Origin: Paraburkholderia sp. IMGN_8
GTDB lineage: Bacteria > Pseudomonadota > Gammaproteobacteria > Burkholderiales > Burkholderiaceae
Assembly: GCF_038050405.1 (NCBI RefSeq)
Contig: NZ_CP150901.1
Coordinates: 4,340,001 to 4,404,000 of the forward strand
DNA: 64,000 nucleotides
Direction of reading: 5' to 3'
Position 1 is the first letter of the stretch. Each line of letters begins with the position of its first letter. The notes under the pieces were generated by a model. That model searched no databases. It saw only the letters and a program-made list of their open reading frames with translations, and had not been told where the DNA came from. The translations under genes were made by a program, and so were the position numbers. This document shows positions 53,858-62,866 of this stretch, piece after piece.

Positions 53858-54547
53858 TTAATTTCGGTTACGAAGCTTCGATTTAGTTTTGGTTACATGG
53901 CTCTTCGGTTCCCCAGTGCTTCCGCCGTTCCTCCTTCGGCGTTGGAAGAGAACGCAGAATCCAACCGCGACAAGCAAGGCCGTCATCAGGATGGCGCTCA
54001 TGCCGGTCGCGCTGCGGGATTCGCTTGCGCTAGAAGGAGCAGAAGCGACCGTAGGTGAAGAGGCTTGAGTCTCGACAGGCCGCGGAAGCGCCACGCCGGC
54101 GGCACTCCCTTGACGCACAAGAGATGCTTCCGATGTCGGCAAGGCTTGGGATGCGGGAAGGGCGATTGCTTCCGAAGTGGGTCCGACAGGGGCCATGGCA
54201 GTAGCCGAGGCCATAGCCGGAGCCACTGCAGCGCGAGAAGTGGCTTCGACAGACTTCGCCATCGCTGCCCACCGCGCAAATACGCCGTCGATGCAGTGGA
54301 CGTCAGTGCAAGCGTTGCGCGATTGCCTCCACTGGGCTAGTTGTTCGGGCGAGAGCTTCCCACTGGTCAGCAGAGCCCGCTGCTGCGCGAAGATACCGTC
54401 GTATTCATTGTTCAGGATGGCGTGGTCGCATATCACGCGCTCTGCCGGTTGCCGCGTGGTTGCACATTGAATATCGCTCGCCCATGCTCCGGTTGAACCA
54501 AACGCTGCCAATGACAGCAGCAAGACCAAATGTCGTCTTAGATGCAC
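53858..54547 (-). CDS. LprI-like exported protein with C-terminal TM
   Basis: The GTG at 54547 is preceded by AGGAGG. A signal peptide (LVLLLSLAAFGSTGAWA) leads to a Cys-rich LprI-N-like domain (IQCATTRQPAERVICDHAILNNEYDGIF..WRQSRNACTDVHCIDGVFARW). Then come an Ala/Ser/Pro-rich linker, one TM (MSAILMTALLVAVGFCVLF) and a basic tail. The LprI-N domain is linked to lysozyme inhibition in some bacteria; function here is unknown. Confidence 0.65.
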   Translation of the reverse strand: MHLRRHLVLLLSLAAFGSTGAWASDIQCATTRQPAERVICDHAILNNEYDGIFAQQRALLTSGKLSPEQLAQWRQSRNACTDVHCIDGVFARWAAMAKSVEATSRAAVAPAMASATAMAPVGPTSEAIALPASQALPTSEASLVRQGSAAGVALPRPVETQASSPTVASAPSSASESRSATGMSAILMTALLVAVGFCVLFQRRRRNGGSTGEPKSHVTKTKSKLRNRN

Positions 54548-54698
54548 CAGTCCTCCTGGAATGTGATTGCCGTGATTAAATTGCGGTCGCTTGTGAGCGA
54601 ACTCCAAATTTGTGCCCTTCGTACTCAAACGACACTTGGCGGCTATTCCGCATCAGGCGTGCCAGTTCAATCGCGAAAAAGGTCTGACTTGACTTCTT

Positions 54699-55340
54699 CT
54701 ACTTTGACCGCACGAAGCGTGGGACCACGATGAATCCCCCTGGCTCGTCGCCATACGTATCGACTCTCCCCTCAAGTAGATAATTTGCCGTCAACGCACA
54801 CAGCGCCGCATCAACGTCGTCGATAGACCTTAGTGACATTGCTTCAACCCCCTCACGTTGGAGGATTTCTCGGCGCTGAGTTCCCTTTTTCTTCGCAGAT
54901 GCGACTTCCTTCCCAAGGAAGGCGCAAGTTATTGCGTGGGGAAACGTCTCAAAGCACACGCGGTCACCGATTTCTCCACCACTATTGAAAACAGGAAAGT
55001 GTGGCGCGAATGCGTTATATACACGCTCGCCATTGAACATCCACCCGTAGAAATTGCTCTTGCTGGCCATGGCCCGTTCGCGAGTCGGGGTGGCAAACGA
55101 AAAGATTCGTTGCTGTGCAAGCGCCTTCTCAGCTTGCCTTCCGGCTTGACCATTCCGCCACCGGCAGGGTGCATCAATACCAACCGCTGCAACCTCAAAT
55201 TGGAGGCACTTTTCGAGCATATGCTCCGGTACCTCCTGGCTAAGGTTGCACACAACCTGGGTACCGCGCAGGATAACTAGATGATTTCCCTTCCGCTCTC
55301 CGCCGATATCAATCCCAGCTACAGCTCGTCCTGAACTCAT
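54699..55340 (-). CDS. DUF429 protein (predicted RNase H-like nuclease fold)
   Basis: The 213-aa product has AVAGIDIGGERKGNHLVIL (first acidic strand), AAVGIDAPCRWR, the FETFPHA block, and SIDDVDAALCALTANYLLEG near the C-terminus. These are the DUF429 hallmarks, with Asp residues placed as in RNase H-like enzymes. The activity is not established. The start at 55340 is inferred from the conserved N-terminus. Confidence 0.75.
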   Translation of the reverse strand: MSSGRAVAGIDIGGERKGNHLVILRGTQVVCNLSQEVPEHMLEKCLQFEVAAVGIDAPCRWRNGQAGRQAEKALAQQRIFSFATPTRERAMASKSNFYGWMFNGERVYNAFAPHFPVFNSGGEIGDRVCFETFPHAITCAFLGKEVASAKKKGTQRREILQREGVEAMSLRSIDDVDAALCALTANYLLEGRVDTYGDEPGGFIVVPRFVRSK

Positions 55341-55537
55341 AATGCAATTGCCTTTTTGATAAGTCCCAGCGTTCGCATGGGAGGAACGCAAAATGGACTA
55401 CTGCACTCTCGTCGTTGAACAGCATGGGCGCCGTCACGCGGTTTTTTCTACGCTGAACCCAACGCAGTATCCTTCCGATTTGGTGAAATCCAAGCGTGAG
55501 GGCACTCGTGCCCTTTCGAGATTGAGCAAGCGTTGCG

Positions 55538-55660
55538 TCAATGCTGACCGGCGTTAAGCAGCATCCAAATCTGCCGCGTCGGCGGCCCGGCGAGAATTCG
55601 CGCAAACACCGCGCGGCACCGAACGCAGGTGTAGTGCTCTTCTGCTCGCGCGTCTTTCAC
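55538..55660 (-). CDS. short CxxC protein, 40 aa, possibly partial
   Basis: The frame reads from a GTG to HYTCVRCRAVFARILAGPPTRQIWMLLNAGQH. The CxxC pair and the IWMLLNAG end resemble small zinc-ribbon-like proteins of Burkholderia. The frame is closed upstream by a stop, so the N-terminus may be lost. It is the only coding signal I see in 55341-55862. Confidence 0.35.
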   Translation of the reverse strand: MKDARAEEHYTCVRCRAVFARILAGPPTRQIWMLLNAGQH

Positions 55661-55862
55661 CGCGCCGGCACCGTTAAGCGTGAGGGGGCCTGGTGCGGAA
55701 GCTCGGCCGCCGACTTACCGTGCAGGTCTGCGCATCGCGCGCAAGGTTGAATCCAAAGGTCCATTCGTCGGTTGCCGATAATTGGCAGACAATTTCGGTT
55801 GCGCGAGGAGCGATGCCGCTCGATTTACCTACTTTAACCACGCCGACACTTGCCCGGACGCT

Positions 55863-56270
55863 CTATTTCCTCGGGTCGAAGTCGTCGACGGTCAGCACGA
55901 TACGCTCGCCTGGTCGAGCGCGGGCCTTACGTTCCGCCAAAGCCACGATGCGCTTGCGACCTTCGGAGAAGGCCTTGAGAACGCGCGCATCTGTTGCTCC
56001 GGGTTGCACCCAGAAATGCTGCTCGAGTGTCTCGCGCGTGACGATGCACGCGACGCCGCGACCACAGAGTGATAACGCAAAAACGACACCGTCAGTTGAA
56101 ACACTGGGTTCAAGTTCAAGGGCTTCCACGATAGACGCTCGACAGATTGTTTCCACGTATCGGCTTATATCGTACGGGCGAGACGGCAGAAATTTCAACA
56201 AAATCTGAACGACGCTCGTCACTTTTGCCCAACATTGAGCGTTGCGGAAGCGGAGGTGCGGTGCTGACAT
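55863..56270 (-). CDS. DUF1488 family protein
   Basis: A 135-aa product whose last 95 residues match DUF1488: VVFALSLCGRGVACIVTRETLEQHF, then VLKAFSEGRKRIVALAERKARARPGERIVLTVDDFD. The N-terminal 40 residues are not part of the family, so the real start may be further downstream. Function unknown. Confidence 0.7.
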   Translation of the reverse strand: MSAPHLRFRNAQCWAKVTSVVQILLKFLPSRPYDISRYVETICRASIVEALELEPSVSTDGVVFALSLCGRGVACIVTRETLEQHFWVQPGATDARVLKAFSEGRKRIVALAERKARARPGERIVLTVDDFDPRK

Positions 56271-56365
56271 CGCCCTGCCGGAAGAAACAAGCCCGCAAGT
56301 CGAGGACGGAGAAATCGCGGCGTCGGGTTTGACGGATAACGTCGGATACTGTGCAGGAAAGGCCG

Positions 56366-56605
56366 CTAGTGTTGCGTGCTGTCTCGCGAGGACTGGAACA
56401 AAGCGGTGATGGTCATCTCTTCGTCCAGTTCCGGCCAGTACAACTGCTGGCGGTCCAAAGAGATTGCAAAATGCCCGCGCTCCGCTGTTGTAGCTGCGCG
56501 CAGGACAGGGAACCGGTCCAGTGGAAACTGGACAGCCCGACCGTCAGCCAGGTCGAGAAACAGGTGCCGACTGTCGAAATGCACACTTACCACCCCGCAG
56601 TCCAT
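56366..56605 (-). CDS. DUF2442 family protein
   Basis: The 79-aa product has the FPLDRFPVLRAATTAER pattern and WPELDEEMTITALF, the signature of DUF2442. AGGAGA precedes the ATG. Many DUF2442 genes accompany toxin-like DUF4160 genes, which are not present here. Confidence 0.8.
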   Translation of the reverse strand: MDCGVVSVHFDSRHLFLDLADGRAVQFPLDRFPVLRAATTAERGHFAISLDRQQLYWPELDEEMTITALFQSSRDSTQH

Positions 56606-56800
56606 GGCCGTCTCCTGAATGAGAGCAACTTAAAGATAGGCCCCCGCAGGGCGCCATACAAGAAAGAATGCTGGGAAGCAGGACTGCGTCCGGGTCGAGA
56701 GTGAAGTGATGCGTCTCTTCATTTTCAACGCGATGTCTCCGGTCAGCGGTTTGCCAGGTCTAACCGTCGAAGTTACGGCAAGGGACGCCGGCGGGATATC

Positions 56801-57202
56801 TCATCGCTTGAGCGCGTGAGCCGACGCGCTTGAACCGCGCCCCTTCAGGAGAGTGCGAATTTCCCTTATCAGTCGGGCTATGAGCGTGGGTTTCGGCAAA
56901 AGGACATCCCACAGCGGCTCCGTTGGATAAGGGGGCGACGCGGCTGACAGCATGACCACGGGAATGTCGGCTGTCGCCGCGTCGTCCTTGAGCCGCCGGC
57001 ATAGTCCAACACCATCCGTGCGCGGCATCATCCAGTCCGTCACGATGAGAGTCGGCCGCTCGGTAGCAATTGCAGCGAGCGCGGCTTGTCCGTCGGGCGC
57101 CTTGAGCACCCGGTAGCCTTCCGGCTCGAGCAGCAGCCGAAGCGGCCGCAGAATATTCGGGTCGTCATCGACAAGAAGCAACGTCACCAAATCAGTCACC
57201 AT
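56801..57202 (-). CDS. single-domain response regulator
   Basis: The 133-aa product has the acidic pocket VDDD at 11-14, phosphoacceptor Asp56 in TDWMMP, and LLPKPTLIARL with the conserved Lys. No output domain is present, so it is a CheY-type receiver. It is divergent from a truncated histidine kinase and may have been its partner. A longer frame upstream lacks family similarity. Confidence 0.85.
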   Translation of the reverse strand: MVTDLVTLLLVDDDPNILRPLRLLLEPEGYRVLKAPDGQAALAAIATERPTLIVTDWMMPRTDGVGLCRRLKDDAATADIPVVMLSAASPPYPTEPLWDVLLPKPTLIARLIREIRTLLKGRGSSASAHALKR

Positions 57203-57376
57203 CTTCAGCCAGACAGATACATGAGCGCCGCAATTGATGTTCCCGGGCCCCTGCATTGTCCTGTCGCCAGGAGCCGGCGTTGCCACCGCAATTTTCGGGT
57301 TGCAGGAGCTACAATTCATTCCGACAAAGTAACTTCTTCCGCGCATCCGTAATACAAATTACAACCGGGAGGGCTT

Positions 57377-58408
57377 ATGGCCAGACCGTCTGCGTCACCC
57401 GCAGCGGACCGCGCGCGACATGCAGGCACGTTAATCACCGCGACACTCGACGAACGCTCACATCGCGCACCCGACTTCGCTGCAGAAAACGATGCGTTGC
57501 ATCGGCTGGCACGGGCGCTCACGTCGCCAGACGACGCCGTGCTGCAGACCCTGGCCGACATGGCACTGAACCTGTGCGGCGCGGGTAGCGCCGGCATCGG
57601 CCTGCTGGAGCATTGTGCCGACGGTGCGCCCGCGTTTCGCTGGGTCGCGCTTTCGGGTCACTGCGCCACCTTCGCAGGCACCGTCATTCCGACTGACGAC
57701 AGCACGAGCGGCGTCACGCTCGGGCTGGGTGAGGCGCAACTGTTCTCATATCCCCGACGCCACTTCGCGTGCCTTGAACACATTGCCCCGGAGGTGGTTG
57801 AAGAACTGGTTGTACCGATACCGGGCGAACCCGAGCCGTGGGGCACGCTCTGGGTGATGTCCCACGACGAGCGTCATCGCTTCGACGCCGAGCACCGTCG
57901 AATTCTGACCAGTCTGGCGAACTTCACGTGCGCCGCGCTCACCAACGCGCAGGCGAAGGCCGACGCGGAGGCCCGGGCGGCAGAAGCGGAGGCGGCAAGG
58001 AACGCACTGGCGGCAGCTGAAACGCGCAAGGACGACTTCATCGCGATGCTCGGCCACGAACTGCGCAATCCCATTGCGCCCATTGATAGCGCACTGACGG
58101 CAGCGCGGAAACTCTCCGCCGGACATCCCGCCGTGCTGTCTGCCCTGGATATCGCGGAACGGCAGACACGACTACTGAAGCGACTGGTCAGCGACCTGCT
58201 CGACGCGTCACGGATAAGGCACGGCAAACTTTCAGTCCGTCCATCGTATGGGTTGCTCCAGAACATCGTGGCCGACGCGGTGACTGCGGTGAAAGCCGAC
58301 GCCAGCAACGGTCAGCAACGACTGCGTGTCACGGTTCCGACGTATCCGGTCCGCGTTCATGCGGACCCCGCCCTACGCTCTCCGCGGCTGGACCAGTTTA
58401 ATGGCTAA
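57377..58408 (+). pseudogene. GAF-HisKA histidine kinase lacking the ATPase domain
   Basis: The 343-aa product has a GAF-like domain (residues 40-190), a coiled linker, and a HisKA dimerisation domain with His227 in MLGHELRNPIAP. It continues to VRVHADPAL, where intact kinases reach the N-box (..LSNLLSNAVKYT), but here the frame turns to unrelated RSPRLDQFNG and stops. The catalytic HATPase domain is missing, so it cannot phosphorylate by itself. GGGAGG precedes the ATG. Confidence 0.8.
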
Positions 58409-58663
58409 CCGCAAGACATCGCGCTGCCGGTCGGCCAACATGCGCGCTGCTTCTGGATGTGGGCGACTTCGCTCACGCAAAATAGTAGCGTTCAGAACAG
58501 TGCAATTGGTGCACAAGCGCAATTTAGGCATAGTCTGGAACGAGCGCGTCGAGACGGCGCCACCATGGCGCTGAAACGGCAGTCCCCGAAACCTGTGCGG
58601 CGAGCGGGACACACTGGGCCAAAGCGTTGGCTTTGCGTATCTGACTTTCAGGAGAACCCTGCC
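58409..58663. other. junction behind the truncated kinase
   Basis: About 255 bases, foreign to the kinase gene. An open minus-strand frame ends with RMLADRQRDVLRLAIKLVQ near the junction (58373), but its family is not recognised. Confidence 0.25.
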
Positions 58664-58894
58664 ATGTTTCAGGCGTCACCGGTTGACTACATGGGGACTT
58701 TGATTTTCGCAGTCGTTGGGCAGGACATCGAAGGTTTCATCGCAAGCGCCGTCATCACTGACGAAGCGGGAGAACACAGCCAGGCTACCGGCGCGCTGGG
58801 CTCCTTTCCGACCGAAATGGAAGCGCGTCAATTCGCCATCGAGTATGCGAAAGCTGAAATCGGGCGGTGCGCCCTGATGAGACTTATGGGTTAG
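58664..58894 (+). CDS. small hypothetical protein, 76 aa
   Basis: AGGAGA precedes the ATG by 10 nt. The product MFQASPVDYMGTLIFAVVGQDIEGF.. has an alpha/beta look with FPTEMEARQFAIEYAKAEIG. No family is named. It is followed by a convergent VOC gene. Confidence 0.5.
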   Translation: MFQASPVDYMGTLIFAVVGQDIEGFIASAVITDEAGEHSQATGALGSFPTEMEARQFAIEYAKAEIGRCALMRLMG

Positions 58895-58946
58895 CCCCAT
58901 CGTCTCCGTCCAGGGGTACCCCAATCGACCGGCAAGACGGTTGACG

Positions 58947-59375
58947 TTAATTTGCTGCTCGCATCGAAGGCGTGAAGGTGATGCCGACCAGGAATCCTTC
59001 CGGTGAGATGAAATGACTGACGGTCTGGCCCCAAGGTTCTTTCCTGCTCTTGACGAGCATCCGATATCCTCGCGATTCAAGCTCCGCCGTTGCCTGTTCG
59101 ACGCTATCAACATCGAACTCAAGCCAGGCTTGTGGAACAGGAATGTCGTCGGGCCAGGAGTCTTGACCAAAACACGACTGGGCCGCCTGCGAGAGGGGCC
59201 ACAGGGCAAAACTTCTGGCGCCGTCCAGCGCCTCCGTATGAAGGTAACCGCCGCTTTCCTCGTTGAAGGGAATGCCGAGGTTCTCCCTGTAAAGCTTGTG
59301 GCTTGCCTCAGCATCACGGACGATTGGACCAAAGCCCGCGATGAACAGAATTCTGATGTTGCCGATTCGTTCCAT
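58947..59375 (-). CDS. VOC/glyoxalase-family protein
   Basis: The 142-aa product has the beta-alpha-beta-beta-beta pattern of one VOC module pair: ILFIAGFGPIVRDAEASHKLYRENLGIPF, WLEFDVDSVEQATAELESRGYRML, and WGQTVSHFISPEGFLVGITFTP. GGGGGAAAGG lies before the ATG at 59375. It is of the resistance/glyoxalase type; the substrate is unknown. Confidence 0.8.
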   Translation of the reverse strand: MERIGNIRILFIAGFGPIVRDAEASHKLYRENLGIPFNEESGGYLHTEALDGARSFALWPLSQAAQSCFGQDSWPDDIPVPQAWLEFDVDSVEQATAELESRGYRMLVKSRKEPWGQTVSHFISPEGFLVGITFTPSMRAAN

Positions 59376-59712
59376 GGCCTTTCCCCCTTCCAACAATGCA
59401 CACCGTTCCGGACAAACGTTAACTCATCTTTCCTCTGTCCGCACGCGTGCCACGTAACGATTGAACTCAACACGACCTCGCTCATCACCGCCGCTGACGT
59501 AAGACGGACACCTGCGTAACCTGAAGTCAAAGCTGAAGTATGAAGTCTGGTCGCACAAACGCAACCAGCGGCGACGCAGAACCTGCCCGTGGCACAGCGC
59601 GCGTCCGGCCCTTTCGTCAGGGCAATCCCGCGCAAACGGACATATCCTCGGAAGAGGTGTCGGGAGAAGATACCTGCACACCGAGAATGTCGGGCAAAAC
59701 GCCCCCGTAAGT
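59376..59712. other. intergenic stretch
   Basis: About 340 bases with no gene recognised upstream of the phasin fragment. Confidence 0.3.
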
Positions 59713-59907
59713 TCCGAGGTAGCAATTGCATTCCTGAAGCAGATTATTACGTTCGCCAATACCGCTCGCGACAGCGTGCGCAAAGCCGCGAAGCAGACAG
59801 TTGACGTTGCGCAAAGTAGCGTGAACGCTGCAACGGAAACGGCTTTGGAGACGGCGCAATCCGCTGAACCGGCGGTTGAGAGCGCCGCGAAAGCAGCGAA
59901 ACATTGA
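59713..59907 (+). pseudogene. phasin C-terminal fragment
   Basis: The frame ending at 59907 reads SEVAIAFLKQIITFANTARDS.. followed by KAAKQTVDVAQSSVNAATET and AAKAAKH, the amphipathic C-terminal half of a phasin. There is no start codon, and upstream residues in the frame are unrelated. It is a fragment of a second phasin gene. Confidence 0.6.
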
Positions 59908-60020
59908 ATTTCGTAAGCGACGGGGAAAGAAGGAGAATTGAACCTCAGACCATTTGAGGTAGGCGCATCATTCGTGCCCCACGCCATCAAAAACGAACAA
60001 CGAATCGATGTCTTTCGCGG

Positions 60021-60293
60021 TTAGTCCCCAAACGGGTTGCCGGTGTCTTTCACTTCGGTATTGAGGTTGTATTCCGCACGCACGGCCTTGAGCACGCCCT
60101 CGATGTCGCGCTCGAAGCCGACCGCGTTGCCGAAGTGAGTCATGTTCCAGTTGCAGCCTGTCTTGTCAGCCTCTTGCAACTGCGGCCGCGGCACACGAAT
60201 CTTCACGCCATCCTCGACGATTTCCTGCAGTCGATGGATTCGCCGGTTGACCTCCTGCTGTAGTTGCGAAGCGTTGAGCGTCTTGCGTATCAT
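60021..60293 (-). CDS. hypothetical protein, 90 aa
   Basis: AAGGAG precedes the ATG at 60293. The product MIRKTLNASQLQQEVNRRIHRLQEIVEDG.. has an amphipathic N-terminal helix and an EADKTGCNWNMTHFGNA segment. I recall similar small proteins in Burkholderia but no function. Confidence 0.6.
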   Translation of the reverse strand: MIRKTLNASQLQQEVNRRIHRLQEIVEDGVKIRVPRPQLQEADKTGCNWNMTHFGNAVGFERDIEGVLKAVRAEYNLNTEVKDTGNPFGD

Positions 60294-60629
60294 CCAAGTC
60301 TCCTTCCGGTTGCTCAAGCCAGTCTAGCGCAAGGGAGGCGTTCCGCGACCTGGCGCTGAAATGCAAAGTGCCTGAGAGAGCAGGCGCCTTGGTTCGTCGG
60401 GGTGCGTCAGTAAGTCAGTACGCGACAATCACGACGACGCAGCCGCCAATGCCACGACCACCGATGTGCGCACCGTCCCCCGCCACCACCGATGTTCGCC
60501 CGGCCAATCACTATGCCGCGAGCCGATGCTCGTAGTAAGGACGGTCTCTGTCATCAAGTATCGCCTACATTGCCTTCAGGTTTGAACTGAGCAATGAGAG
60601 TTTCCATGTTGGGCCATGGTCCCAAATTC
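60294..60629. other. intergenic stretch
   Basis: About 335 bases between two minus-strand genes. No gene or site was recognised. Confidence 0.3.
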
Positions 60630-61388
60630 TCAGGACACTTGCTGGCCGAGAAGCCGAGATAGAGCGACGGTTGCACGCTTAAGCAACTCTGCGAACTGCT
60701 CGACCCGCTGCTCGGTGACCCGGACGCTCGGACCAAAGATGCATATCGAGCCTGCGACTTGATTGGCCCCGTTGAAGAAAGGTGCCGCCACGGCGACGGC
60801 GCCATCAATCAATTCGTGGTGACTCGTACCGAACCCTTTTAAACGGATTTGTTCGATGTCTTGAATCAACGCCGACACATCCTGGGTAGGGTCGACGAGA
60901 TAACGCGTTAATTCGTCTGGTGTGAGTCTCATTTGCGAAAGAATCGTGCGGCCGCTGGCGCCGCGCACAAGCTTTTCGCGGTATCCGACACCGCGTCGAA
61001 AACTAAGCGGCTGATGACTCTCCAGTTCCGCCACGCAAAGTCGATACGTGTCGTCTGGAACAAACAGAGCCACGGTCTCGGATGTCGCTTCCCAGAGGTT
61101 GCGCAGCACCGGCTGCGCCAGCTCGGCGATTCTGTGTTCGCTTAGCCAGACGTGGGCTAATTGAGCCACCGAGCTTCCCAAGTGGAACCGCTGCGGTTCA
61201 CCTGACGATGCGAGGAACCCGGCCTGCTCCAATGTGTTTAGCAGCCGATACAACGTCGGACGGCTGAGGTTCACTCGCCCAAGCAACTCAGCGACGGTCA
61301 GAGATTCATCTCCCGGTCTGAACGCCAAAAGTATTTCTAAAGCTCGCTCAACCGCACGAACGCTCTCGTGCCCCTTTTTTTCTTCCAT
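60630..61388 (-). CDS. IclR-family transcriptional regulator
   Basis: The 252-aa product has an N-terminal wHTH (ALEILLAFRPGDESLTVAELLGRVNLSRPTLYRLLNTLEQAGFL) and the IclR effector domain (LRNLWEATSETVALFVPD..YRLCVAELESHQPLSFRRGVG, GASGRTILSQM, GAVAVAAPFFNGANQVAGSICIFGP). It is divergent from the Rieske oxygenase and probably controls it through the palindrome at 61471-61506. Confidence 0.92.
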   Translation of the reverse strand: MEEKKGHESVRAVERALEILLAFRPGDESLTVAELLGRVNLSRPTLYRLLNTLEQAGFLASSGEPQRFHLGSSVAQLAHVWLSEHRIAELAQPVLRNLWEATSETVALFVPDDTYRLCVAELESHQPLSFRRGVGYREKLVRGASGRTILSQMRLTPDELTRYLVDPTQDVSALIQDIEQIRLKGFGTSHHELIDGAVAVAAPFFNGANQVAGSICIFGPSVRVTEQRVEQFAELLKRATVALSRLLGQQVS

Positions 61389-61470
61389 GTTCCGCTGTCC
61401 CCTTGGGCGATGCCGTCTGCGCCATTGTAGAGAAACTACCTAGTCGGCGATGCTTGACTTCAAATTTCGT

Positions 61471-61506
61471 GTCCGTAGAATGAGAACACAGTCTCATCAG
61501 ACGGAC
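61471..61506. promoter_or_regulatory. 36-bp imperfect palindrome, candidate IclR operator
   Basis: GTCCGT..AATGAGA..TCTCAT..ACGGAC: the inner arms ATGAGA/TCTCAT and the outer arms GTCCGT/ACGGAC are both complementary around a common centre. It lies between the divergent IclR and Rieske genes, ending 28 bp before the oxygenase ATG. Confidence 0.6.
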
Positions 61507-61534
61507 AACCCCACATACGATTTGGAGTTTGAGC

Positions 61535-62806
61535 ATGGACAAGAACATGTCGGAAACGCTTGTGCGCACGGGTCCCGGCACAGCAATGGGTAACCTGATG
61601 CGGCGCTACTGGGTGCCGATTCTGCTGGTAAGCGAAATTGCGGAGCCAGACTGCCCGCCGGTGCGTGTGCAAATCCTAGGAGAAAAGTTGCTGGCGTTTC
61701 GGGATTCGGACGGCAATGCGGCGCTGATTGACGAATTCTGTTCGCATCGCGGTGTTTCGCTCTATTTCGGGCGCAACGAGGAGAACGGCATCCGCTGCTC
61801 GTATCACGGCCTCAAATTCGACCGAAATGGAAACTGCGTCGAGGTGCCGTCCGCGCCGCAAGCGTGCAAGCACATGAGCATCACGGCATACCCGTGTATC
61901 GAGCGCGCCGGCATTGTCTGGGCTTACATGGGCCCCAAAGACAAGCAACCGGCACCGCCGGACCTCGAATGGTGCAACCTGCCGGCGGACCACGTATTCG
62001 TTTCCAAACGTCTGCAAGAGTCCAACTATCTGCAGGCTATGGAAGGCGGTATCGACACGAGCCACGTCTCGTACGTGCACCGCTACGAAGTCGACGAAGA
62101 CCCGATGCACCAAGGCACCAAAGCGCTCGAGTACATCAAGGCGGATGGGAACGTCATCTTCGAAATCGAGAAGCAGCCGTTCGGCCTCACTCTCTTCGGG
62201 CGGCGCAATGGCGAGCCCGATTCCTACTACTGGCGAATCACGCAGTACCTCTTCCCGTGGTACACGCTCATTCCGCCATTTGGCGACCACTCACTAGCAG
62301 GTCACGTCTGGGTACCGATTGACGACCACACCTGCTGGGCGTGGAGTATCAACTTCCGTCCGGACCGTCCGTTGTCCGAGGAAGAGATGAGCGACCTGAA
62401 CGCAGGTAAGGGCATTCACTGCGAATACGAGCCGGGCACGTTCCGTCCGAGAGCGAACAAGGACAACGACTATCTGATTGACCGTCAGGCCCAAAAGGAC
62501 AAGCGCGCATATTCGGGCGTCTTCGGCTTCGCGATGCAGGACGCGTCGCTGCAGGAAAGCATGGGCCCCATTCAGGACCACAGCAAAGAGAAGCTGTTGC
62601 CGACGGACCGCGCCATCGTAATGGCTCGACGCATGCTCTACGAAGCAGCTACCGCTTTGCAGGTTGACACCGACCCGCCCGCAATCGATGCAGACCAGCA
62701 GCGCGTGCGCGCGGCCGGCGCCTTGCTCCCGCGCGACCAGAAACCGCAAGAGTGGGCTGTCATCCATCTCTCGGATGGCAAGGGCCAGCCGATTTACTCC
62801 ATCTGA
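61535..62806 (+). CDS. Rieske non-heme iron oxygenase, phthalate-dioxygenase type
   Basis: A 423-aa terminal oxygenase. The Rieske cluster ligands are CSHRG and CSYHGLKF (CxH-17-CxxH). The mononuclear-iron region GGIDTSHVSYVHR fits the phthalate 4,5-dioxygenase/phenoxybenzoate dioxygenase group, as does the overall length. GGAG lies 7 nt before the ATG. The electron donor is probably the flavin reductase two genes downstream. The substrate is an aromatic acid or ether, not determined. Confidence 0.9.
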   Translation: MDKNMSETLVRTGPGTAMGNLMRRYWVPILLVSEIAEPDCPPVRVQILGEKLLAFRDSDGNAALIDEFCSHRGVSLYFGRNEENGIRCSYHGLKFDRNGNCVEVPSAPQACKHMSITAYPCIERAGIVWAYMGPKDKQPAPPDLEWCNLPADHVFVSKRLQESNYLQAMEGGIDTSHVSYVHRYEVDEDPMHQGTKALEYIKADGNVIFEIEKQPFGLTLFGRRNGEPDSYYWRITQYLFPWYTLIPPFGDHSLAGHVWVPIDDHTCWAWSINFRPDRPLSEEEMSDLNAGKGIHCEYEPGTFRPRANKDNDYLIDRQAQKDKRAYSGVFGFAMQDASLQESMGPIQDHSKEKLLPTDRAIVMARRMLYEAATALQVDTDPPAIDADQQRVRAAGALLPRDQKPQEWAVIHLSDGKGQPIYSI

Positions 62807-62838
62807 GCGAGCTCATCGCTCATTATTCAACTCTGCAT

Positions 62839-62866
62839 AAGGAGGCCGGCACCGCGCCGGCGTGAG
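62839..62866 (+). promoter_or_regulatory. unusual ribosome-binding site with hairpin
   Basis: A perfect AAGGAGG (62839-62845) lies 21 nt before the ATG of the SDR. Between them GCCGGC-ACCGC-GCCGGC can fold as a hairpin that would bring the site to a normal distance. Confidence 0.4.

Noticed and set aside
54857..55280. 140-aa plus-strand open frame
   Set aside because: It is the shadow of the DUF429 gene on the opposite strand, which has clear family motifs.
58373..58612. 79-aa minus-strand open frame ending at the truncated kinase
   Set aside because: The end looks protein-like, but the start, ribosome-binding site and family could not be supported.
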